In this document: positions 35,732-45,312 of the stretch, piece by piece
Layout of the letters: every line of letters starts with the position of its first letter
Numbering within the stretch: position 1 is the first letter of the stretch
Assembly: GCA_949296075.1 (NCBI GenBank)
Contig: CASFNG010000011.1
Coordinates: forward strand, 186,001-250,000
Direction of reading: 5' to 3'
From: an uncultured Parabacteroides sp.
GTDB lineage: Bacteria > Bacteroidota > Bacteroidia > Bacteroidales > Tannerellaceae
DNA: 64,000 nucleotides
The notes under the pieces: generated by a model
The model's input: only the letters and a program-made list of their open reading frames with translations
What the model was told of the DNA's origin: nothing
The model's database searches: none
Position numbers and translations under genes: made by a program

Positions 35732-38700
35732 ATGTCGAAAAGTGGTATCAAAAAGGTGATCGTACTGGGCTCCGGAGCCCTGAAGATCGGACAGGCCGGA
35801 GAGTTTGACTACTCTGGCTCGCAAGCGTTGAAGGCGCTGCGGGAGGAAGGAATCAGCACCGTGTTGCTCAACCCGAACATCGCGACGATCCAGACCTCCG
35901 AGGGAGTGGCCGACAAGGTGTATTTCCTGCCGATCACGCCCTACTTCGTGGAGGAAGTCATCAAGAAAGAACGGCCCGACGGTATCCTGCTGGCCTTCGG
36001 GGGACAGACGGCGCTCAACTGCGGGACGAAGCTATACACCGACGGGACACTCGCCAAACATGGCGTGAAGGTATTGGGGACATCCGTCGAGGCGATCATG
36101 TACACCGAGGACCGCGACCTGTTCGTCAAGAAGCTCAACGAGATCCAGATCAAGACCCCGGTGAGCCAGGCCGTGGAGAGCATGGAGGATGCCGTGGCCG
36201 CCGCGCGAAAGATCGGCTATCCGGTGATGATCCGCTCCGCCTACGCGCTGGGAGGCATGGGTAGCGGCATCTGCAAGGACGAGAAAGAGCTGCTCACGCT
36301 CGCCGAGAGCGCCTTCGCCTACTCACCCCAGATCCTCGTGGAGGAATCGCTGAAGGGCTGGAAAGAGATCGAGTTTGAGGTGATCCGCGACAAGAACGAC
36401 CACTGTTTCACCGTAGTAAGCATGGAGAATGTCGATCCGCTGGGCGTGCATACCGGCGAGAGTATCGTGGTGGCTCCCACCTGCTCGCTGACCGAGAAGG
36501 AGCTTGACCTGCTGAAAGACCTCTCCACCCGGACGATCCGCCACTTAGGTATCGTGGGTGAGTGCAACATCCAATATGCCTTCAACTCGGAGACGTGTGA
36601 CTACCGCGTGATCGAGGTGAACGCCCGCCTGAGCCGCTCCTCCGCGCTCGCGTCGAAAGCGAGCGGATACCCCCTGGCTTTCGTCGCCGCCAAGCTGGCC
36701 ATCGGCTACGGGCTCGACGAGATCGGCGAGATGGGCACGCCCAACTCCGCGTACAAGGCGCCGGAGGTGGACTACATGATCGTGAAGATCCCCCGCTGGG
36801 ACCTGACGAAATTCGTGGGCGTGAGCCGGCAGATCGGATCCAGCATGAAGTCGGTGGGCGAGATCATGTCCATCGGGAAGAGCTTCGAGGAGATCATGCA
36901 GAAAGGCTTGCGCATGATCGGGCAAGGCATGCACGGCTTCGTGGGCAACAACGACATCCATTTCGACAACTTAGACGAGGAGCTGGCCAACCCGACCGAC
37001 CTGCGTATCTTCGCCATCGCGCAAGCGCTGGAGGAGGGATACAGCGTGGATCGCATCCACGAGCTGACCAAGATCACCCGCTGGTTCCTCGACGCGCTGA
37101 AGAACGTGGTGGATTACGCCAACGTGCTGAAGAAATACGACAAGATAGAGGAGCTTCCCGAGGAGGTGCTGCGCGAGGCGAAAAGATTGGGATTCTCTGA
37201 CTTCCAGATCGCCCGCTTCGTGGAGAACCCGAGCGGCAACATGGAGAAGGAGAACATCCGCGTACGCAACTTGCGAAAGAAGATGGGTATCCTGCCAACC
37301 GTGAAACGGATCAACACCATCGCGTCCGAGCATCCGGAGCTGACGAACTACCTCTACATGACCTACGACGGCACGCCGCACGACATAGCTTATTACCCGA
37401 ACGACAAGAACGTGATCATCCTCGGCTCCGGCGCCTATCGCATCGGGTCGTCGGTAGAGTTCGACTGGTGCTCGGTGAACGCCGCCCAGACGGCCCGCAA
37501 GTTAGGGTACAAGTCGATCATGATCAACTACAACCCCGAAACGGTCTCCACCGATTACGATATGTGCGACCGCCTCTACTTCGACGAGCTCTCCTTCGAG
37601 CGTGTGCTCGACGTGATCGACCTTGAGCTGCCGAAAGGCGTGATCGTCTCCGTGGGCGGGCAGATCCCGAACAACTTGGCGATGAAGCTCTACCGCCAGA
37701 ACGTACCGGTATTGGGCACCTCGCCCGTCTCCATCGACCGGGCCGAGAATCGCCACAAGTTCTCCGCCATGCTCGACTCCTTAGGTATCGACCAGCCGCG
37801 CTGGGCGGAGCTTACCAGCATGGAGGAGATCGACGAGTTCATCGAGAAGGTAGGCTTCCCGATCCTGATCCGTCCGTCGTACGTGCTCTCGGGCGCGGCC
37901 ATGAACGTCTGCCACACGAAGGAGCAGATGATCGAGTTCCTCGCGCTCGCCGCCAAGGTATCCAAGGAATACCCGGTGGTGGTGTCGGAATTCATGCAGG
38001 GGACGAAAGAGATCGAGTTCGACGCGGTGGCGATGAACGGCGAGGTCGTGGAATACGCCATCTCCGAGCATATCGAGTTCGCCGGAGTCCACTCGGGCGA
38101 CGCCACGCTGGTGTTCCCCGCGCAGAAGATCTACTTCGAGACGGCGCGCCGCATCAAGAAAGTCAGCAAGATGATCGCGAAAGAGCTGAACATCAGCGGA
38201 CCGTTCAACATCCAGTTCCTCGCGAAGAACAACTTCGTGAAGGTGATCGAGTGTAACCTCCGCGCATCGCGCAGCTTCCCGTTCGTGTCGAAGGTGCTGA
38301 AACGGAACTTCATCGAGACGGCGACCCGCATCATGCTCGACGCCCCCTACACGAAACCGGACAAGAGCGCGTTCGACATCGACTGGATCGGGGTCAAGGC
38401 ATCCCAGTTCTCCTTCGCCCGCCTGCACAAGGCAGACCCTGTATTGGGCGTGGACATGAGCTCCACCGGCGAGGTAGGTTGCATCGGCGACGATTTCAAC
38501 GAGGCGCTGCTCTCCGCCATGATCGCCGTGGGCAACAATATCCCAAAGAAGAATATCCTGGTATCCTCCGGCGCCGCCAAGAGCAAGGTGGACCTGCTGG
38601 AGCCCTGCCGCGAGCTCGCCTCGAAGGGATACACCATCTATGGTACGCACGGCACCGCGAAATTCCTGAACGACAACGGGGTGAAGGCTACAGCCGTCTG

Positions 38701-38950
38701 CTGGCCCGACGAGGAGGGCGACCTGAATATCATGGAGATGTTCAGCAAGCACGTCTTCGAGCTGGTGGTGAACATCCCGAAAGACCACAGTAAGCGCGAG
38801 CTGACGAACGGGTACAAGATCCGTCGCGCGGCGATCGATCACAACATCCCGCTGATCACGAACGCCCGCTTGGCGAGCGCTTTCATCGACGCTTTTTGCA
38901 GCATGCGGATGGAGGATATCCAGATTAAGAGCTGGCAAGAGTATAAATAA
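35732..38950 (+). CDS. carB: carbamoyl-phosphate synthase large subunit
   Basis: This 1072-residue enzyme makes carbamoyl phosphate from bicarbonate, ammonia and two ATP for arginine and pyrimidine synthesis. It has two homologous halves. The first starts KVIVLGSGALKIGQAGEFDY (residues 9-28) and the second repeats as NVIILGSGAYRIGSSVEFDW (about 556-575). The C-terminal MGS-like allosteric domain starts near KNILVSSGAAKSKVD (about 932). Length matches E. coli CarB (1073). The small subunit carA is not adjacent. Expression may be controlled by the leader ORF and terminator upstream. Confidence 0.97.
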   Translation: MSKSGIKKVIVLGSGALKIGQAGEFDYSGSQALKALREEGISTVLLNPNIATIQTSEGVADKVYFLPITPYFVEEVIKKERPDGILLAFGGQTALNCGTKLYTDGTLAKHGVKVLGTSVEAIMYTEDRDLFVKKLNEIQIKTPVSQAVESMEDAVAAARKIGYPVMIRSAYALGGMGSGICKDEKELLTLAESAFAYSPQILVEESLKGWKEIEFEVIRDKNDHCFTVVSMENVDPLGVHTGESIVVAPTCSLTEKELDLLKDLSTRTIRHLGIVGECNIQYAFNSETCDYRVIEVNARLSRSSALASKASGYPLAFVAAKLAIGYGLDEIGEMGTPNSAYKAPEVDYMIVKIPRWDLTKFVGVSRQIGSSMKSVGEIMSIGKSFEEIMQKGLRMIGQGMHGFVGNNDIHFDNLDEELANPTDLRIFAIAQALEEGYSVDRIHELTKITRWFLDALKNVVDYANVLKKYDKIEELPEEVLREAKRLGFSDFQIARFVENPSGNMEKENIRVRNLRKKMGILPTVKRINTIASEHPELTNYLYMTYDGTPHDIAYYPNDKNVIILGSGAYRIGSSVEFDWCSVNAAQTARKLGYKSIMINYNPETVSTDYDMCDRLYFDELSFERVLDVIDLELPKGVIVSVGGQIPNNLAMKLYRQNVPVLGTSPVSIDRAENRHKFSAMLDSLGIDQPRWAELTSMEEIDEFIEKVGFPILIRPSYVLSGAAMNVCHTKEQMIEFLALAAKVSKEYPVVVSEFMQGTKEIEFDAVAMNGEVVEYAISEHIEFAGVHSGDATLVFPAQKIYFETARRIKKVSKMIAKELNISGPFNIQFLAKNNFVKVIECNLRASRSFPFVSKVLKRNFIETATRIMLDAPYTKPDKSAFDIDWIGVKASQFSFARLHKADPVLGVDMSSTGEVGCIGDDFNEALLSAMIAVGNNIPKKNILVSSGAAKSKVDLLEPCRELASKGYTIYGTHGTAKFLNDNGVKATAVCWPDEEGDLNIMEMFSKHVFELVVNIPKDHSKRELTNGYKIRRAAIDHNIPLITNARLASAFIDAFCSMRMEDIQIKSWQEYK

Positions 38951-38962
38951 CCGAAAATTCGC

Positions 38963-38970
38963 TATATTCG
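38963..38970 (+). promoter_or_regulatory. -7-like box between carB and the sensor-regulator gene
   Basis: TATATTCG lies just after the carB stop and upstream of the carB terminator. If it is the promoter of the next gene, the terminator would be inside that gene's leader. The -33 region would lie within carB and is not convincing. Confidence 0.35.
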
Positions 38971-38984
38971 CGTAGCGTGACACA

Positions 38985-39016
38985 GGGGGCAAGACCGCAC
39001 GTCTTGCCCCCTTTTA
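38985..39016 (+). terminator. terminator after carB
   Basis: A perfect 11-bp stem GGGGGCAAGAC (38985-38995) with GTCTTGCCCCC (39001-39011) is followed by TTTTATT. It ends 12 nt before the next ATG. Confidence 0.9.
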
Positions 39017-39027
39017 TTATACAGACC

Positions 39028-41085
39028 ATGAGAAGACGGCTATTCATCCTATTTTCGCTCGCGTGGACGGCACTCGTTCTCCGCGCCTCGGTGATAGCTC
39101 CTTCCATCCTCGTCCAGAATTACTCCGTGGACGATTACAAGGCGAGCAGCCAGAACTGGGCGATCACGACCTCCCCCGAGGGAACCTTGTTCGCCGCCAA
39201 CAACTCCGGACTGCTTACTTTCGACGGGAATACCTGGCGCATCTATCCCTTGCCTGACAAGCTCCCGATCCATCAAGTCTATTTTCGCGATGACACGATC
39301 TATACCCGGGGAGAGAACAGCTTAGGATATTGGACGCACGATCGCTTCGGCCAGTTGGTTTACCAACCGCTCGACCGCCTTCCACAAGGAATACGCCTCG
39401 AAAATCCGCGGGTGGACTACACCCTTTCCCCTGAGATCGAGGGGAAACATCCTACCGCCCGGGCCACGATAGGGGAACTTTACCTGACGGGCACCTCCGC
39501 CGACGGCCTCTTTATTACCGATAGCTTAGGGACAATCTTCCACCACCTGGACATCAACAACCAGCTTCCTGACAATATCGTACATGCGATCTACGTACAA
39601 GACGAGAACCGGATCTGGCTGGCGTTAGACAACGGGATCACCCAAATCGACATCAATCCCCCGATCGCCATGTTAGGAAGGCGAAACCAGATCGGGAAGC
39701 TGGAGGAGGGGACGAAAATAGGCAACCAGCTCTATATCAAGACAAGCTCAGGCTATTTCCACCGGGAGCTGACTTTCGGCGACGCCTTCGAGCGAATCCC
39801 GGAAGAGGTAGGCCGACGCTACATCCAACCGCAAGGCCCGGAGAAGGAATCACCGGCGGGCGACCTCTTCAAGAACCGGGAGATATTGGGTCCCTTCATC
39901 AACGCGGAGAGTATCCATCCCGTGCCCGACGGACTTTATTGGCTGACCGCCAAGAACGAGGCGGGGCTTTTCTTCAGGGAGCAGGGCATCGGCTCGCTCA
40001 AATGCCGCGTCCTGTTCGACAATTACCACCTCAATCTGGTGACCAACGGCCGACGGATCATCCCGCTCGACGACTCGCTCAACTTAGTCTCCACCATGCA
40101 AGGGACGCTTCTCATCAACACCCGCCAGCTGATCGAGGCCAGTTTGCGGGGAGCCTCGATGCCAAGGATCATGCACGTGGAGTACCGCGACAAGAAAGGC
40201 GTCCACGTATTGCCCCCCGAAAGCCCGGAAATCAGCCTGCCGCATGACTATCAGGAATTATCCCTCTATATCGGGACGACAGTCCTCACCTCCAACCGCC
40301 AGATCAGCTACCTGTTAGAAGGAATATCCACCGATTGGTCGCCCTGGCAAAAGGAGGGAGAGATCACGTTCCTTCAACTGCCGGCGGGAGATTATACCCT
40401 GCGAATCCGGAAATACGTCCCCAAGGGTCCCTTCTTGGAGATCGCCACACGCATCACGGTGCGCCCTCCCTGGTACGACACGCTTTGGGCATACCTGCTC
40501 TACCTCGCGCTGATCGGGGCCACTTGCCAGGCGCTCGCACGGCGCTATTGGAACAATATGCGCAAGAAAGAGGAAGAACAAATCGCGCGCGAACGGCAGG
40601 AGGAGCAGCAAAGGCTCCAACGCTTGAGAAGCGAGATGCTGGAGGCCGAGCTGCAAAACAAGAACAATGAGCTGACACTCCAGACAACCGCGCTCGTCAA
40701 GCGCAACGAGGCGATCCAGAAGCTACTGGAGGAATTAGACAGGCAGAAGGAGACCTTGGGCGACCGCTACCCGAACAAGCTCTACCAACGCCTCCGCGAC
40801 CTGATGGAATCGACCCGTGAGGATCCGGCTGACTGGGTACGGTTCGAGAGCTATTTCAACAGCGCCCACCAGAACTTCACGGATCGGCTACGCCACCAAT
40901 ACGCCGACCTGACCACCGGCGACCTGCGAATCTGCTGCCTGTTGCGGATGAACCTATCGACCAAGGAGATCGCCTCGCTGATGAACGTATCCGTCCGGGC
41001 CATCGAACTACGCCGATACCGGCTAAGAAAACGGCTATCCCTCGACGGCGAGACAAACTTGGTGGATTTCCTGATGAACTTTTAG
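39028..41085 (+). CDS. membrane-anchored propeller sensor with C-terminal LuxR-type HTH
   Basis: A 685-residue one-component regulator. It has a signal peptide or membrane anchor (residues 1-19), a periplasmic beta-propeller-like region with repeats such as GTLFAANNSGLLTFDGNTW and RIWLALDNGITQIDI, and a Y_Y_Y-type domain (about 395-475). One transmembrane helix follows (near LWAYLLYLALIGATCQALA), then a long coiled coil (about 515-570) and a LuxR/GerE-like helix-turn-helix (LSTKEIASLMNVSVRAIELRRYRLRKRL). There is no kinase domain, so it is not a hybrid two-component protein. I use the ATG at 39028; a GTG at 38977 lies near the promoter. Its target genes are unknown. Confidence 0.85.
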   Translation: MRRRLFILFSLAWTALVLRASVIAPSILVQNYSVDDYKASSQNWAITTSPEGTLFAANNSGLLTFDGNTWRIYPLPDKLPIHQVYFRDDTIYTRGENSLGYWTHDRFGQLVYQPLDRLPQGIRLENPRVDYTLSPEIEGKHPTARATIGELYLTGTSADGLFITDSLGTIFHHLDINNQLPDNIVHAIYVQDENRIWLALDNGITQIDINPPIAMLGRRNQIGKLEEGTKIGNQLYIKTSSGYFHRELTFGDAFERIPEEVGRRYIQPQGPEKESPAGDLFKNREILGPFINAESIHPVPDGLYWLTAKNEAGLFFREQGIGSLKCRVLFDNYHLNLVTNGRRIIPLDDSLNLVSTMQGTLLINTRQLIEASLRGASMPRIMHVEYRDKKGVHVLPPESPEISLPHDYQELSLYIGTTVLTSNRQISYLLEGISTDWSPWQKEGEITFLQLPAGDYTLRIRKYVPKGPFLEIATRITVRPPWYDTLWAYLLYLALIGATCQALARRYWNNMRKKEEEQIARERQEEQQRLQRLRSEMLEAELQNKNNELTLQTTALVKRNEAIQKLLEELDRQKETLGDRYPNKLYQRLRDLMESTREDPADWVRFESYFNSAHQNFTDRLRHQYADLTTGDLRICCLLRMNLSTKEIASLMNVSVRAIELRRYRLRKRLSLDGETNLVDFLMNF

Positions 41086-41289
41086 GGAAAAGACGCTCTA
41101 CAATCCGGATTTTCATTATCAACTATTTCACAGCACTTTACGAACCTTTAAAAAGCGGATGAGAAAGAGATGTAGTAATGCGGTCCAAGAAAAAAAGAGA
41201 TCGCGCAAGCCTTGTTGTAGTCCGGTCATGAGGAAATCAGGCAGGGACGCGCTTTATTCGCGGAAACGAAATCTTTGAATCCACAAGAC

Positions 41290-42666
41290 ATGATGAAACA
41301 CGAATTAGAAAGACACATGAGAATGTTAGAGAAATCAGAAGTGAACAGGCGCCATTTCCTCAAGCTGCTGGCCGCCACCGGCCTGATAGCGGGAGTCAAC
41401 GCCCACGAGGCGAAAGCCTTCTCAAGTAACGCCAAAGGTAAGATCGTCATCATCGGCGGAGGAGCGGCCGGTATCAGCATGGCAGCCCGGCTGCACAGAT
41501 GGCTGGACAACCCGGACATCACCTTGATCGACCCCAGCGACCGGCAGTTCTACCAACCGGGATTCACGTTGATAGCCTCGGGCGTGTATCAAGCCGACGA
41601 TGTATGGAAAAAACAGGAGGATTGCATCCCCGACGGCATCAAGTGGGTCAAGGATTCCGTCGTGGCCGTGGATCCCGTATGGAACCAGGTGACCACGAAA
41701 GCCAACGGGAAAATCCCGTACGATTTCTTAGTGCTCACGCCCGGCCTGCAATGCGACTGGGAGAAGGTGGAAGGGATCACCCAAGCCACGCTCGGGCAGG
41801 GAGCCGCCAACTCGATCTACGATTTCGAGGGGGCGCAGAAGACCTGGAAGGCGCTGCAAGAGTTCGCCAAGAAAGGTGGACGAGGCATTTTCACCGACAC
41901 CTACACCAAGCACAAATGTGGGGGAGCGCCTAAGAAAATCTGCCTGCTGACGGAACATTACACACGGAAACAAGGCACGCGCGACAAGGTACAGCTCGAC
42001 TACTTCACCGCGGAGAAAGAGCTGTACGACGTACCCTATTTCACCAAGCGCCTGCTGGAGATCTATAAGGAGCGGCAGATCCCCATCAACACGCTCGTGC
42101 GGGTGAAAGGGGTGGACACCTCAGCCAAGCAGGTACACCTTGAGAAGGTGGAGACAAAAGGCGAGGAGACGATCGTGACTCCCTTCGTGGAGGATTACGA
42201 CTTCCTGCACTTTACCCCTCCGATGTCGGCGCCCGATTTCGTGCGCGAGGCCGGATTAGGCTGGACGGAAGGCAAGCTGGCCGCCGGAGCCTGGGTAATG
42301 GTGGACAAAGAGACCTTGATCCATAAGAAATACCCGAATATCGTCTCTTTAGGCGACGTGGCGGGGATCCCGACCAGCAAGACGTCGGCGGCGGTACGCA
42401 AGCAGGTACCTATCGCGGCCAAGAACCTGATCGCGCTCATGGAAGGGAAAGAACCGACCGAGCGATACAACGGCTACGCGGCTTGCCCGATCGTTACCGA
42501 TTACGGGCACGTGCTGCTTTGCGAGTTCGATTACGACAAGAACCCGGACATCTCGTTCCCCTTCAACCTGATCGACACCTCCAAGGAGCAATGGCTCGCC
42601 TGGCTACTGAAGGTCTATATCCTGAAGCCTCTCTACTTCTACGGGATGCTGAACGGTTACGCGTGA
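41290..42666 (+). CDS. sulfide:quinone oxidoreductase-like flavoprotein with Tat-like signal
   Basis: The 458-residue protein has a twin-arginine-like signal (NRRHFLKLLAATGLIAG), an FAD-binding IVIIGGGAAGISMAARL and a C-terminal membrane-contact segment. Three cysteines sit where sulfide:quinone reductases keep them: TPGLQC (Cys155 from this start), KHKCGGAPKKI (Cys210) and AACPIVTDYG (Cys399). The KC-GAP-K and CP-VT pattern is like eukaryotic-type SQOR. It would oxidise sulfide to persulfide or polysulfide and reduce quinone. The start is the ATG at 41290 or 41293; a TTG at 41275 is less likely. A Tat-exported SQR would be unusual, because many SQRs face the cytoplasm. Confidence 0.8.
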   Translation: MMKHELERHMRMLEKSEVNRRHFLKLLAATGLIAGVNAHEAKAFSSNAKGKIVIIGGGAAGISMAARLHRWLDNPDITLIDPSDRQFYQPGFTLIASGVYQADDVWKKQEDCIPDGIKWVKDSVVAVDPVWNQVTTKANGKIPYDFLVLTPGLQCDWEKVEGITQATLGQGAANSIYDFEGAQKTWKALQEFAKKGGRGIFTDTYTKHKCGGAPKKICLLTEHYTRKQGTRDKVQLDYFTAEKELYDVPYFTKRLLEIYKERQIPINTLVRVKGVDTSAKQVHLEKVETKGEETIVTPFVEDYDFLHFTPPMSAPDFVREAGLGWTEGKLAAGAWVMVDKETLIHKKYPNIVSLGDVAGIPTSKTSAAVRKQVPIAAKNLIALMEGKEPTERYNGYAACPIVTDYGHVLLCEFDYDKNPDISFPFNLIDTSKEQWLAWLLKVYILKPLYFYGMLNGYA

Positions 42667-42724
42667 TCGCTCTCGGGAAGGGACGGTGCGACCGATGCCA
42701 TTCTTGGCGGATACAAAATAAAGA

Positions 42725-42760
42725 GACCCGGCTCCATTCCCTGGAACCGGGTCCCCTTTT
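42725..42760. terminator. bidirectional terminator between the flavoprotein and the B12 operon
   Basis: GACCCGG (42725-42731) pairs with CCGGGTC (42747-42753), with inner TCCA/TGGA pairing. T-rich sequence follows on the plus strand and AAAT-rich sequence precedes it. Confidence 0.75.
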
Positions 42761-42788
42761 CTATCGCGAAAGCCTCTTTTCCCCTATG

Positions 42789-43910
42789 TCACCGCATCTT
42801 GTGGAAATAACGGGGCTCATATCCGGGCAACAATTCCGGATGGAAGACCCATATCAGATCCCGCAACAGATAATCCGGATGCAAGGGGAATTCCTCGTAA
42901 TAGGGAACGACTCCCGTATTACACGTATAGATATTTCGCTCCCGGAAAGCGTCAAAACGCTCATAGGGGGCATACTCCGCGCGCAAGTCCCCATAAGTCA
43001 TCTCCGTCGGGCGGTTATATTTGATCAGCCACACGTCGGCGTGGATCGCCTTGTCGAGCACGGTCTCGAACGCCAGCGGCGAGCTTCCCGCCCCGGGAAG
43101 ATACCCAAAGAGGTAATCCGCCCCCGCATCGGCATACAAACAGGCCATATAACTCTCACCCGCCGGCACGTACCAGGAGGAACCATACCGTTTCTCGGCC
43201 AATACCGTAGGACGTTCCCCGACCTGGGCGGTCAGCTCCCTCAAGGAAAGATAAGCCTTTTCCGTCGCCTCGAACAGGGAATCCGCCAAAACCTCCTTCC
43301 CGAAGAGCAAACCGTAGAAACGGATCCACTCCGTACGCCCCAAAGGTAAGGTCTCCATGTAGTCGGCCCCCTCGATAATCGGTATGCCGATCTTCTCCAC
43401 CGGCCCGTAACTGCTGTTCTGGAAAGGGGAAGCGATCACCAACTCCGCCCCAATATCGATCATTCTCTCCACGTTTGGGGCGGTAGCCTCGCCTAAGTCC
43501 GCGATTTTCCCGCTCCGTATCCCCTCCTGCACGAAGGGTATATCCATATAGCGAGGCTCGCATACCCCGATAATCTTATCCGTTTCCCCCAATTGATCGA
43601 TGATAGCGGCATGGACCGAGGTATATACAACGACATCCTTCACCGGGACACGTACGATCGTCCCCTTGGGAAGGCCAGTAGGCGGCGTCTTCTCACGGTC
43701 TATCAGCAAGTACCGCTGGAGCGTGCGGGTCGTATCCCACGGATCCCGCACCTCCACCTCGGTATAGGCGTCTGCATAGCGGATGGTAAGCCCGCGGGCA
43801 TAGCGAATCTCCTCCGAGGAGGCGACACTGCCCCCGGCATCCTTTTTCCCGGAAGGCGCACAAGCCCCCAGGCAACAAACAAAGCCTATGATATAAGCAC
43901 CCCAGCGCAT
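42789..43910 (-). CDS. btuF: BtuF-like periplasmic cobalamin/iron-complex binding lipoprotein
   Basis: A 373-residue lipoprotein (lipobox LGAC, Cys17) of the class III periplasmic binding protein family. The family is recognised from the two-lobed layout with a long bridging helix and segments such as HAAIIDQLGETDKIIGVCEP, NVERMIDIGAELVIASPF and KIGIPIIEGADYMETLPLGR. Members bind B12, haem or siderophores for ABC import. It is the third gene under a cobalamin riboswitch, 12 nt after the BtuG-like gene, so B12 is the probable ligand. No BtuC or BtuD is linked here. Confidence 0.8.
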   Translation of the reverse strand: MRWGAYIIGFVCCLGACAPSGKKDAGGSVASSEEIRYARGLTIRYADAYTEVEVRDPWDTTRTLQRYLLIDREKTPPTGLPKGTIVRVPVKDVVVYTSVHAAIIDQLGETDKIIGVCEPRYMDIPFVQEGIRSGKIADLGEATAPNVERMIDIGAELVIASPFQNSSYGPVEKIGIPIIEGADYMETLPLGRTEWIRFYGLLFGKEVLADSLFEATEKAYLSLRELTAQVGERPTVLAEKRYGSSWYVPAGESYMACLYADAGADYLFGYLPGAGSSPLAFETVLDKAIHADVWLIKYNRPTEMTYGDLRAEYAPYERFDAFRERNIYTCNTGVVPYYEEFPLHPDYLLRDLIWVFHPELLPGYEPRYFHKMR

Positions 43911-43922
43911 CCGCGGTTCGCG

Positions 43923-45287
43923 TTAGTCTTTTTGCGCCAAGACGACCTTCATCGGGTTCAATCCCGCCTCAGCCGAAAGGATCAGTCGGCCAGCCGCGTC
44001 AAAACCATAGATCGAGCCCGTGCTCGTGAAGTCAGATTCCGAGACATACACGTTGCCTCCAGCGGAACAGAGGCCGTAAGGCTTCGCGATCGTCGTACCA
44101 TCCTTGATCCATTCCTCAACGGCACCCGTATTCGTATCGTAGCTGATGAAAGTATTCGTCGTGTTCCAGTTCGCATCGTACTGCGAATAATAGGTATAAA
44201 GTTTCCCGTCAGCATAGGCCATCTCCGTAGCGTTCGGGCAAGCGGTCAACGGAGTCACGGCATCCGTCCGGGTATCGATCACCTGCAAGGTGTTCAGCAC
44301 ATCAGCGTAATTTCCCATCGAGACCACGTAAACATGGCCGCTCTCATCCGCTTGCAGGCGTGTCGGATTGATCACAACCTCCACTTTCCTCGTTTCCGTG
44401 AACGAAGCCAAGTCAACCACCGACACCGTATGGTCGTAACCCACCTCGGTATTGTAGTCCATACCACCAGAGTTCGCCACATAGAGCTTACCGTTCGAGA
44501 CAGCCATCTGCTCCGGATTACGTCCTACCGCCACGGTTGCCTCCACCTCTAACGACGCCGTATCCAAACGGGCCACATATCCATTGTAATAGGTCGCATA
44601 CACTTTTCCGCCATCCGAGATCAAGGCGCGCGGTTGTCCGTCAGTCTTGATCTGCTTGATCGACTTCGCCTGCAAATCCGTGATCTCGATCGTAGACTCA
44701 CCATACACAGCGATGTACATCTTATCGCCATACACGATCATGTCTTGTGCCGTATCACCCAAGCCGCGTCCGTTCTGCGCCTTGAAATAATCCGGTGTCA
44801 CCTCTCCGGTCTCGACATCATACTTATAAAGGCTGGCATTATTGTGCCCCATACTCCCCGAGTTCAAGAAATAAAGAGCCAGGAAGGAGCCATCCACCGC
44901 CAAGTCCTCCACTTTCACGGAAGCGCAAACGGTGGCCTCTCCCGCATCGTTAGCGGCGACTACCAGCAAATAACCGAGATTCATGGTGTCCTCTATCTCA
45001 AAAGAGGTCGTACCCACGTTCACCTCGCCCAGCTTCACGTCTTTCGAGGTGGTATTTGAGGAGGCATAGATCACGTACTTCGTCACGCTACCGGACGCCG
45101 AAGGCTCTGTCCAAGTCAATGTTCCGCTAATCTTGTCAGCGGCCTCATTCACATCGGTGAAGCTCAACCCGCTCACCGACTCAGCCGGTACGCTGATCAC
45201 AGGATCATCCTCGTCGCTACATCCCACGAACGAGAACGACATCGCCGCACAGAGGGCGAGGATACTCATAAATTTTCTTTTTTCCAT
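43923..45287 (-). CDS. btuG: BtuG-like surface beta-propeller lipoprotein
   Basis: This 454-residue lipoprotein (lipobox VGC, Cys23, followed by acidic SDEDD) has an N-terminal Fn3-like domain of about 100 residues. A YncE-type seven-bladed propeller follows, with repeats such as GQPRALISDGGKVYATYYN, RNPEQMAVSNGKLYVANSG and NPTRLQADESGHVYVVSMG. BtuG proteins of Bacteroides are such propellers, sit on BtuB and capture cobalamin with very high affinity. Placement between btuB and btuF under a B12 riboswitch supports that role. The Fn3-like extension differs from the shortest BtuG forms and may be a spacer. Confidence 0.8.
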   Translation of the reverse strand: MEKRKFMSILALCAAMSFSFVGCSDEDDPVISVPAESVSGLSFTDVNEAADKISGTLTWTEPSASGSVTKYVIYASSNTTSKDVKLGEVNVGTTSFEIEDTMNLGYLLVVAANDAGEATVCASVKVEDLAVDGSFLALYFLNSGSMGHNNASLYKYDVETGEVTPDYFKAQNGRGLGDTAQDMIVYGDKMYIAVYGESTIEITDLQAKSIKQIKTDGQPRALISDGGKVYATYYNGYVARLDTASLEVEATVAVGRNPEQMAVSNGKLYVANSGGMDYNTEVGYDHTVSVVDLASFTETRKVEVVINPTRLQADESGHVYVVSMGNYADVLNTLQVIDTRTDAVTPLTACPNATEMAYADGKLYTYYSQYDANWNTTNTFISYDTNTGAVEEWIKDGTTIAKPYGLCSAGGNVYVSESDFTSTGSIYGFDAAGRLILSAEAGLNPMKVVLAQKD

Positions 45288-45312
45288 TACGTCACACTTT
45301 ATATAATTACAC

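Noticed and set aside
37781-38992. A 403-codon minus-strand frame across carB
   Set aside because: It is the antisense shadow of carB's GC-rich codons, rich in His, Arg and Asp, without recognisable domains.
38977-39027. A GTG start for the sensor-regulator
   Set aside because: It would put 17 residues encoded across the terminator stem before the signal peptide; the ATG at 39028 begins the hydrophobic segment.
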